DNA of 12,597 nt from Candidatus Aminicenantota bacterium (GTDB lineage: Bacteria; Acidobacteriota; Aminicenantia; UBA2199), in contig CP070627.1 of assembly GCA_020355945.1 (NCBI GenBank), positions 7,245,640 through 7,258,236 on the forward strand, read 5' to 3'. This document shows positions 6,965 through 12,597 of the stretch, piece by piece; positions within the stretch are counted from its first letter, which is position 1; each line of letters starts with the position of its first letter. The notes under the pieces are model-generated. The model ran no database searches, was not told the DNA's origin, and saw nothing but the letters and a program-made list of their open reading frames with translations. A program made the position numbers and the translations under genes.

Positions 6965-7129
6965 CTATACCGAAATCAATAATTTTCCTAATAGTTGTAC
7001 TTGTGTAGCGTCACCGGTTACATGTATCTTCTCTTGCATGTAAGCTTCCGCCGGGTTGAGTTTACCATTAATTATATCCATTAGATTGCTTCCGGGAATA
7101 CCCTGTTTATGATATCCAGGTAGCCCGGG
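6965..7129 (-). pseudogene. C-terminal relic of an SCP2 sterol-carrier-domain protein
   Basis: On the minus strand an open stretch ends at TAG (6965-6967). It reads MDIINGKLNPAEAYMQ, then EKIHVTGDATQVQLLGKLL, from an ATG at 7081. The pattern (a Gly-Lys-hydrophobic-Asn-Pro stretch, an aromatic/Met helix, then a Lys-Ile...Gly-Asp segment and a Leu-rich helix) is that of the C-terminal half of SCP2 lipid-binding domains. Upstream the frame continues through GYHKQGIPGSNL to a TAA at 7130-7132, so the N-terminal half is missing. No ribosome site precedes 7081. It looks like the remains of a deleted gene, in the same direction as the genes to its right. The family call rests on pattern recognition alone. 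Confidence 0.5.
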
Positions 7130-7225
7130 TTAACCGGGTCTTCTCACACCACATACGCTTGTTTTTAGCAGGAACGGTTGAATCCTTCATCTTTCTATTT
7201 CTAACACCTCCCCTGCAGCCTCTTA

Positions 7226-7678
7226 TTATTGGAACCTGTGAAATATTTTGTTCACAATTTTCCAACCTTCTTTAAATTTATAAAGGGACATGTAATCCGT
7301 AAAAACATGGATGGAGTCTTTATAAACTTCGATTTTAGCAACTGCTGCATTTCCCGTTACGTCGATAAGTGAAAATCGATAGGTGGTTTTGACCTTAGAG
7401 GGCCCGGGATTTTTCTTACTTTCTTTAACCTTCTCAATCCATTGGTTAATAGGAACTTTGGTCATTTCCCCATCTTTCAGGACAAGCATGTTGAATTCAG
7501 GGTGAAATCCTTTTTTCATAGCTTCAGGCTCCTGTTTAATATGGACCCCCTGGATATAAGCGTTTTCAATAACTGCTTTAATTTCTGAACGCTCTTTGTC
7601 ATCTTTGGATGTATCTTCTCCAACAACGAAAGTCCACAACACCAATACCATCAACAAGACTAACATTACTTTTCGCAT
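7226..7678 (-). CDS. Small exported NTF2-like (putative lumazine-binding-like) protein
   Basis: Protein of 150 residues with a signal peptide (MRKVMLVLLMVLVLWTFVVG, cleavage near residue 20) and no lipobox Cys, so it is probably periplasmic. The mature part has an N-terminal helix (ERSEIKAVIENAYIQGVH), a segment with HPEF and a curved-sheet region ending in VFTDYMSLYKF, then EGWKIVNKIFHRF. This is the layout of SnoaL/NTF2-like folds, and the ending resembles the putative lumazine-binding subfamily. The role is unknown: such proteins range from isomerases to simple ligand binders. AAAGGAGG (7689-7696) lies 10 nt before the ATG and supports the start. It follows the PP-loop gene by 98 bp, with a stem-loop between, so it may be transcribed separately. 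Two tandem stop codons end the frame. Confidence 0.75.
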   Translation of the reverse strand: MRKVMLVLLMVLVLWTFVVGEDTSKDDKERSEIKAVIENAYIQGVHIKQEPEAMKKGFHPEFNMLVLKDGEMTKVPINQWIEKVKESKKNPGPSKVKTTYRFSLIDVTGNAAVAKIEVYKDSIHVFTDYMSLYKFKEGWKIVNKIFHRFQ

Positions 7679-7731
7679 TTTATTAAATCCTCCTTTATTA
7701 AATTTGTTTTTTTATATTTGCAACTTTTAAA

Positions 7732-7774
7732 GGTAACGTACAATTCCTGTTTTTCCTGATGAATTACCGTTACC
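7732..7774 (-). terminator. Stem-loop after the PP-loop gene, probable operon terminator
   Basis: GGTAACG (7732-7738) pairs with CGTTACC (7768-7774). Inside, AATTC (7742-7746) pairs with GAATT (7761-7765), giving a 7+5 bp stem with a small internal loop. It begins two bases after the TAA of the PP-loop gene on the minus strand. Only a short U-rich stretch (TTTAAAAG) follows, so it may be a weak or attenuating terminator that lets some transcripts reach the NTF2-like gene. Confidence 0.45.
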
Positions 7775-7776
7775 GA

Positions 7777-9357
7777 TTAACATGAGTCATTGACAATGCA
7801 GGGTAGTACACCCTTCATGGTTTTAATCCTTTCAGTAGTTAGCTCAAGTTTATCCAGCAGCCATTCCATTTCTAAGGGTTTATTGTAATATCCGCGCTCT
7901 GTTAACTCTCTTAACCCTTCCTCACGAGTTATAAATCCGAAATGAACAGCAACACTTATTTCGACAATATGCCGAGGGATATCTAATGTTCTCATATATT
8001 TAAAACATTGAAATTGACAGTAATCCTTTACTCTTTCAATCCTACAACTTGTATGGAGTTTCCCTAGTTGTCCTTCGGGCATTTTCCAGTTAAGCTCTTT
8101 TTCAAGGATATCAGTCACTTCATTCCAACTGTTGAATATAATAATTTTATTCAAATCATTCCAGGTTAATTCTCCAGTGAACTCTTTCACTAGCAGCCTT
8201 ATTAATGGCATTTGACCACGCGTGATCTTTTCTAATGCTTCTCTCAAAGGGGTAAAAACAGGTTCCATTGTCTCTTTCATTTTCCGAATATAGGGAGGGC
8301 CTTTGCCCGGTTGGGTTAGTTGAGACAGGTACCTCCTGGTAACGTTCACGCTGGACAACGGGGGATTAAATAATTTAAAAATTTTCATTTTAAATTTGTC
8401 CATGGTTGTTCGAGGTCCGAACTGCATCAGTTTAAATAACTCAGGATAGTTAATATAAGTATAAAAGAGCCTGGCGGCCATCTGACATAATTCTGCGCCC
8501 AATAAAACAAATGGTATCTTCTCTTGAACTGCCAATGGATAAAACAGCAAGTAAGCGATGTCGGAACACATGCAAGGATATCCAACCGAATCGAAAAGGG
8601 CAACGAATGTTCCTTTGATATCATCCCAGGACACAGTGCGGGTGACGAATTCCACGTTGGTGAGCCGTTTGCGGGCGGTTTCCATATTCCGCAGGGATGC
8701 CTCGTTAGCAAAAGGCAAATCCCAATTGCAGGCCATAACCCTGAGCCCCAATTTCTTTGCTGTATACCATAGCAAATACGATGAATCCTTGCCGCCTGTA
8801 AAGAGTACCATGACATCGAACCGGGATTTATTATCCTTCGCTTTTTCCAGAAGCTCTTGCTCAGTAAGAATCATAGAGGCATAAGGCCAGAGGTCCACTA
8901 ATTTCCTATCCTTGAGTGTTTCAAATAACTGGCAGCAGGCACAAACCCCTTTCTCATCAAACTCAAGGCCTTTTATAACATAATCATTGTTGATGCACTT
9001 AACACAGACCCGATGCTTATCTATGGTGGCCGGGTTACGTTGGGCCTTCTTATCCACGATGATACCGGAGTTAAATAAATCATTTAATGCTTGTTTGACA
9101 TTACCATTACCTGTCGCGTTTTGCCCCCGTAAAATAGCGTCGAGAGTTCTAACCCCATCAAATGCACCAATTATATCGGCTGCGTCAGGGGTAATCCGGA
9201 TACTTTGCCTACGTTCGGGCGTCGGATTCTGGAAACCATAATAGCGCAGACACGGCTTACCCCCGTGTGATTCTAATTTCCAGCGATATTCTAATACAGG
9301 TCTGATATCAGAGGAAAGACGGGTGCTTGGTTTCTTTTTATTAATATTCTTATTCAA
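7777..9357 (-). CDS. PP-loop ATPase, N-acetyl sugar amidotransferase-like, with PqqD-like N-terminus
   Basis: Enzyme of 526 residues in the adenine nucleotide alpha-hydrolase superfamily. These enzymes adenylate a carbonyl oxygen and replace it with N or S. The PP-loop is LFTGGKDSS (185-193). It is preceded by a CxxC...CxxC cluster (Cys118, 121, 139, 142) around FDEKGVC, as in WbpG/PseA-type amidotransferases of surface sugars. YPCMCSD (260-266) and NWDLPFANEASL (211-222) fit that family. A second Cys group (438, 447, 451) lies near the C-terminus. Residues about 52-101 (IRITPDAADIIGAFDGVRTL to LFNSGIIV) look like the winged helix of PqqD or RiPP-recognition domains, not normal in this family. 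The start is TTG: AAGGAG lies 7 nt upstream and no nearby ATG fits. Its position 42 bp after a polyketide synthase suggests tailoring of that product, but sugar amidation remains possible. Confidence 0.8.
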   Translation of the reverse strand: MNKNINKKKPSTRLSSDIRPVLEYRWKLESHGGKPCLRYYGFQNPTPERRQSIRITPDAADIIGAFDGVRTLDAILRGQNATGNGNVKQALNDLFNSGIIVDKKAQRNPATIDKHRVCVKCINNDYVIKGLEFDEKGVCACCQLFETLKDRKLVDLWPYASMILTEQELLEKAKDNKSRFDVMVLFTGGKDSSYLLWYTAKKLGLRVMACNWDLPFANEASLRNMETARKRLTNVEFVTRTVSWDDIKGTFVALFDSVGYPCMCSDIAYLLFYPLAVQEKIPFVLLGAELCQMAARLFYTYINYPELFKLMQFGPRTTMDKFKMKIFKLFNPPLSSVNVTRRYLSQLTQPGKGPPYIRKMKETMEPVFTPLREALEKITRGQMPLIRLLVKEFTGELTWNDLNKIIIFNSWNEVTDILEKELNWKMPEGQLGKLHTSCRIERVKDYCQFQCFKYMRTLDIPRHIVEISVAVHFGFITREEGLRELTERGYYNKPLEMEWLLDKLELTTERIKTMKGVLPCIVNDSC

Positions 9358-9364
9358 GGATACA

Positions 9365-9370
9365 CTCCTT
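9365..9370 (-). promoter_or_regulatory. Ribosome binding site deciding a TTG start
   Basis: AAGGAG on the minus strand, inside a longer AAAAAAGGAG run, lies 7 nt before TTG at 9357. It fixes the unusual start codon of the PP-loop gene. The whole intergenic gap to the upstream polyketide synthase stop (9400) is 42 bp with no promoter evident, which supports co-transcription. Confidence 0.7.
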
Positions 9371-9399
9371 TTTTAATTTTATTTAGTTTTTATATTATA

Positions 9400-12300
9400 T
9401 CATCTAAAAGTTAAATATCCAACATCTATACAATACTCCAGCATTTTGGAGATGTAATCGAAATCCAACCGGGTCCATGAAAATCCTGTTTTCTTTAAAA
9501 CCCGGACCGTAAATGTGTCATCGAATGTCACACGCGACAACCCATTCTCCGAACCATCATCTCCCGGTTGTAAGTTGTAAAAGATTCCACTTAACGCTTT
9601 TATGAAAGGTTTGGATTTTACTTCCGAATAGACATGATGTTGAAAGGTTTTAAAGTCTACTAAGTCTATTTGAAAACCAAACCGGTTCATGAATCGGATC
9701 AATTTCCCTAAAGGTATACGATAAGAATTCATTAAATGGAAATTATATCCTAATGCATCTTTTAATAAAAAAAGATTAAAAAAGCCCTGAGTGCACAGAT
9801 CAACCGGTGTAATTTCAATACCCTCGTTTTCAAGATTAGCAGGGGACTTGCCCAGGTGAACCAGTGCTTTAATATCATTATACAACTGGTTGGTTTCGAT
9901 ATTTTCCTGGAAAACGCCATCTTTCCATCTTCCTACCAAATTACCCACCCTGTATATCGATGCTTTTAATCCTCTTTCCCTTGCCCGGTAAACCAACATC
10001 TCAGCTTCAAATTTACTTTTACTGTATACGAGTCCCTCAAAACTTTGTCCGATGTTCAAATCCCACTCTCTAAAAGTAACACGCTGTGAAGGGATTCCTG
10101 CTACACCAATGGTTGAGATATGGTGCATTTTTTTTTCTTTTCCATAAAAGCAAAAATCTATTATTTTTTGAGTACTCTCGACATTTGTTTTTTTAAAATC
10201 TTTATATTTTCCGTAATGTCTTACATCCGCAGCGCTGTGAATGACGGCATCGATTGTCCCGGCTAATTCATCATAACAAGATTGTTCCATTCCCAGGCGT
10301 GATCTTGTTATATCCCCTTTGATAACAAATATTCTCCTGTCCAAATGTTTTTGGTAAGTGGAGTCGAAATAATGGTTTAATATCTGTTTAAGCCGCCGGG
10401 ACGCATCTTTTACGGTATCTCCTCTCAATAAACAGTATATTTTGGCCCCTGTTTTATCGATGATATCCTTCAAAACATGGGAGCCATAAAACCCTGTGGC
10501 ACCGGTTAACAAGATATGTCCGGGGACTTCCCGGGCATCTGAAATCTCATCGGTATTCCAGTTGGGTTGCGGTTTAAACTTTTCCTCTTCTCTTACCGGG
10601 GAGAACACGCCGGGGACATCTTCATTGGCGTTTGTTCCCGCCCCACAATCATCCTGGTGAACCCGGGAAATATATACGGCCAGTTCTTTGATATTGGAGT
10701 GGTCAAATAGTGCATCTAATTTTATTTTGACCTGCAGGATTTTGTAAATTTCAATCCCCAGGATAATTGTTTTCAATGAATCCAGGCCCAATTGGGACAA
10801 ATCCTCTTCCACACTTATGTCCTCTATTCCAAGAATATTTTCCAGGATAGAACAAATCTTTCGTTCCATTTCATTTAGAGACATTTTCTGTAACGGGGGG
10901 GGGTCAACTTTTGATGAGGGCGATGAAATTCCAGCGTTCTCGATAATATCAGGCTTTTCCTGGAGAGTATTTAAAAAGGAAACGTTTAAACGGGGGATTT
11001 CCACTTTAAATTTTCGTTTTTCAAAAGGATAAGCAGGTAATGGAATCCGACATCGTTTCTCCTGGGAATAAAACGAGTCATAATTCATAGATATTCCATT
11101 GAGCCACAAATTTCCTATTTTTTTCAAAAGAAAATAAGTATCCGGTATACTTTCCGTCGACTGTCTGACTATAGGAACAGCCAATGGACCAAAGGATTTT
11201 TCCCGAAGTTTTTCCAGGCGTTTACATAAATCCTGACCTGTCCCCATTTCCACCAATAGTTGATCTTGCTTTTGGATCAATTCGCCTATTTCCCCAGTCA
11301 AATGGATATTCTTCCGCACCTGCATGTGGGTTAACCAGTATTCCGGGTTTGTCGCCTCTTGATCGATGATCCATGTACCGGTGGTACATGAGATACAGGG
11401 AATGGAGGATTTATTGAAGGATACCCGGTGCAATCTTTCCCGAAACCGATTAAGGGCACTGGTTTCTTCCAGGTAACCGCACCTGATTTGCTGTATTAGC
11501 GTCCCTCTTAAGGCCACCAATGCCAGGGCATCTTCTAAAGAAAAAATCCCGGAAATTTGGGCGGCCACGTATTCACCAATATCATATCCTATCATTAAAG
11601 CGGGTGTTATTCCCCATTCTATCAATAATTTTGCCAGGGCATATTCAAATATAAATATGAAGGGGTGCAGCGTCCCGGGATCCAGTAGGTCTTTTTCCTG
11701 TTTTCCCGGGTGTTTGAATTCCAATTCCTGTTGAGTGATATGTGTTTCCACTGTCCCAGGATAAATCATACTTGCGATATCATAACCGGCTTCGGTTCGC
11801 AGCATATCGAAACAACGCTGTATCCGGAGGCGAAACCGGGGCTCCTCTTTATAAAGTCCCCATCCCATATTAATGTACTGGGAACCCTCTCCCGGGAACA
11901 TAAATACCACAGACCTTTCTGTTTCTTCTATAGAAGAGGAAAAGCGGGTACAATTTTCAACAGGTGCTGTTGGATTAGGGGGCACCAGGGATTGAATCGC
12001 TTCATTCACATCCGAACATACCGACATTGTCCGGTATTGAAATGATTTTCTTCCTACGTGCAATGTATAAGCCACATCAGCCAGGTTAATGTTTTTATTG
12101 CTCTTTAGATATCCCGATAAATTATCGATGGATCTTTCAAGGGCGGTTTCGGTTTTGGCGGACAACACAATTAATTGGTATTTTCTACCTGGAGGTGATA
12201 TTTCTATTTCCGGTGCTTCTTCAAGCACCACATGGGCATTTGTCCCGCCGATGCCAAAAGAGCTTACACCTGCCTTTAACGTATGGTATCCATTTTCCCT

Positions 12301-12597
12301 TTCCCATTCGCTCAAGGAATCATTGACATAGAATGGGCTGTCGATCAAAACAAGCTGCGGATTGGGAATTTCAAAATTCAAGCTTGGGGGAATCATTCGA
12401 TTTTTTAGTGCAAGGACCGTTTTTATAAAACTAGATATCCCGGCGGCACTGTCAAGATGTCCGATATTGGTTTTAACAGACCCAATGGCACAAAAATTTT
12501 TCTTATCCGTTTTAGAGGTAAAGACTTGTTTCAAAGCTTCTATCTCGATGGGATCGCCCAAAGCGGTTGCGGTGCCATGAGTTTCGATATAACCGAT
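9400..12597 (-). CDS. Modular type I polyketide synthase, C-terminal part: KS(partial)-AT(defective)-ACP-thioester reductase
   Basis: The frame is open through the right edge, so the 5' end is missing; 1065 residues are visible. The ketosynthase C-terminus has ETHGTAT (active His at residue 7), SVKTNIGH (His47) and GIGGTNAH (115-122). An acyltransferase runs from FPGEGSQ (234) to about 460. Its GHSxGE motif reads GYDIGE (337-342), so the catalytic Ser is Asp339; Arg364 and the His of YWLTH (424) remain. An ACP has its phosphopantetheine Ser607 in LGLDSLK. The terminal thioester reductase (about 692-1065) has TGATGFYGS (698-706) for NADPH, Thr829 in HHISTIGVAG, and Tyr858/Lys862 in YSKSK. No KR, DH or ER is present in this module. 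The chain is probably released as an aldehyde or alcohol, and the extender unit must be loaded by another AT unless the module is silent. The PP-loop gene follows at 42 bp. Confidence 0.92.
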   Translation of the reverse strand: MGYIETHGTATALGDPIEIEALKQVFTSKTDKKNFCAIGSVKTNIGHLDSAAGISSFIKTVLALKNRMIPPSLNFEIPNPQLVLIDSPFYVNDSLSEWERENGYHTLKAGVSSFGIGGTNAHVVLEEAPEIEISPPGRKYQLIVLSAKTETALERSIDNLSGYLKSNKNINLADVAYTLHVGRKSFQYRTMSVCSDVNEAIQSLVPPNPTAPVENCTRFSSSIEETERSVVFMFPGEGSQYINMGWGLYKEEPRFRLRIQRCFDMLRTEAGYDIASMIYPGTVETHITQQELEFKHPGKQEKDLLDPGTLHPFIFIFEYALAKLLIEWGITPALMIGYDIGEYVAAQISGIFSLEDALALVALRGTLIQQIRCGYLEETSALNRFRERLHRVSFNKSSIPCISCTTGTWIIDQEATNPEYWLTHMQVRKNIHLTGEIGELIQKQDQLLVEMGTGQDLCKRLEKLREKSFGPLAVPIVRQSTESIPDTYFLLKKIGNLWLNGISMNYDSFYSQEKRCRIPLPAYPFEKRKFKVEIPRLNVSFLNTLQEKPDIIENAGISSPSSKVDPPPLQKMSLNEMERKICSILENILGIEDISVEEDLSQLGLDSLKTIILGIEIYKILQVKIKLDALFDHSNIKELAVYISRVHQDDCGAGTNANEDVPGVFSPVREEEKFKPQPNWNTDEISDAREVPGHILLTGATGFYGSHVLKDIIDKTGAKIYCLLRGDTVKDASRRLKQILNHYFDSTYQKHLDRRIFVIKGDITRSRLGMEQSCYDELAGTIDAVIHSAADVRHYGKYKDFKKTNVESTQKIIDFCFYGKEKKMHHISTIGVAGIPSQRVTFREWDLNIGQSFEGLVYSKSKFEAEMLVYRARERGLKASIYRVGNLVGRWKDGVFQENIETNQLYNDIKALVHLGKSPANLENEGIEITPVDLCTQGFFNLFLLKDALGYNFHLMNSYRIPLGKLIRFMNRFGFQIDLVDFKTFQHHVYSEVKSKPFIKALSGIFYNLQPGDDGSENGLSRVTFDDTFTVRVLKKTGFSWTRLDFDYISKMLEYCIDVGYLTFR

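Noticed and set aside
6195..7225. A tRNA, rRNA or intact transposase gene in the gene-poor kilobase
   Set aside because: No tRNA arms with T-loop and acceptor consensus, no rRNA-like sequence and no long open frame were found; only repeats, fold-backs and the SCP2 relic are visible.
7695..7723. Promoter TTGCAA-17 bp-TAATAA before the NTF2-like gene
   Set aside because: Its -10 overlaps the AAAGGAGG ribosome site, so the transcript would begin after the site needed for translation.
12562..12597. ETHGTAT instead of ETHGTGT in the ketosynthase
   Set aside because: The Gly-to-Ala change next to the active His is, to my knowledge, common in functional ketosynthases and is no sign of inactivation.

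Overview
The window reads like accessory-rich DNA of an anaerobic, peptide-degrading bacterium of moderate GC content. Genes start behind clear Shine-Dalgarno sites (AAAGGAG or AAGGAG), and two promoters match the sigma70-type -35/TATAAT pattern. This argues against Bacteroidota, although the S46 peptidase is common there. An S46 exopeptidase, a large modular polyketide synthase and repeat-filled intergenic DNA together fit an Acidobacteriota or Candidatus Aminicenantes-like genome. That placement is inference.

Left part (1-4400). An exported S46 dipeptidyl-peptidase (minus strand, 80-2233) has its own promoter. It diverges from a two-helix potassium channel with a cytoplasmic RCK domain (2420-3397). 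The channel converges, with only 30 bp between, on a class I SAM-dependent methyltransferase (3428-4195, minus).

Middle (4300-7225). A consensus-like promoter with a nearby 18-bp palindrome drives a single gene (4419-6194, plus). It encodes an archaeal-type P-loop ATPase fused to a C-terminal PD-(D/E)XK nuclease-like domain, an architecture expected of defence or mobile-element proteins. A gene-poor kilobase follows, made of polypyrimidine repeats, several fold-back structures and a 110-bp element closed by perfect 14-bp inverted ends. On the minus strand there is also a relic of an SCP2-type sterol-carrier gene.

Right part (7226-12597, all minus). Transcription enters from beyond the right edge with the 3' end of a polyketide synthase. 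The visible part is the ketosynthase C-terminus, an acyltransferase whose catalytic serine is replaced by aspartate, an acyl carrier protein and a terminal thioester reductase. After 42 bp comes a PP-loop ATPase of the N-acetyl-sugar-amidotransferase type with an unusual N-terminal PqqD-like segment. It starts at TTG behind a strong Shine-Dalgarno. A stem-loop directly after its stop codon probably ends this operon. A small exported NTF2/lumazine-binding-like protein follows.

The most interesting locus is the end of the biosynthetic operon. A terminal module with a defective acyltransferase, reductive chain release and a co-transcribed PP-loop enzyme suggest an undescribed polyketide pathway. 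The ATPase-nuclease gene and the structured intergenic block are the next best candidates.
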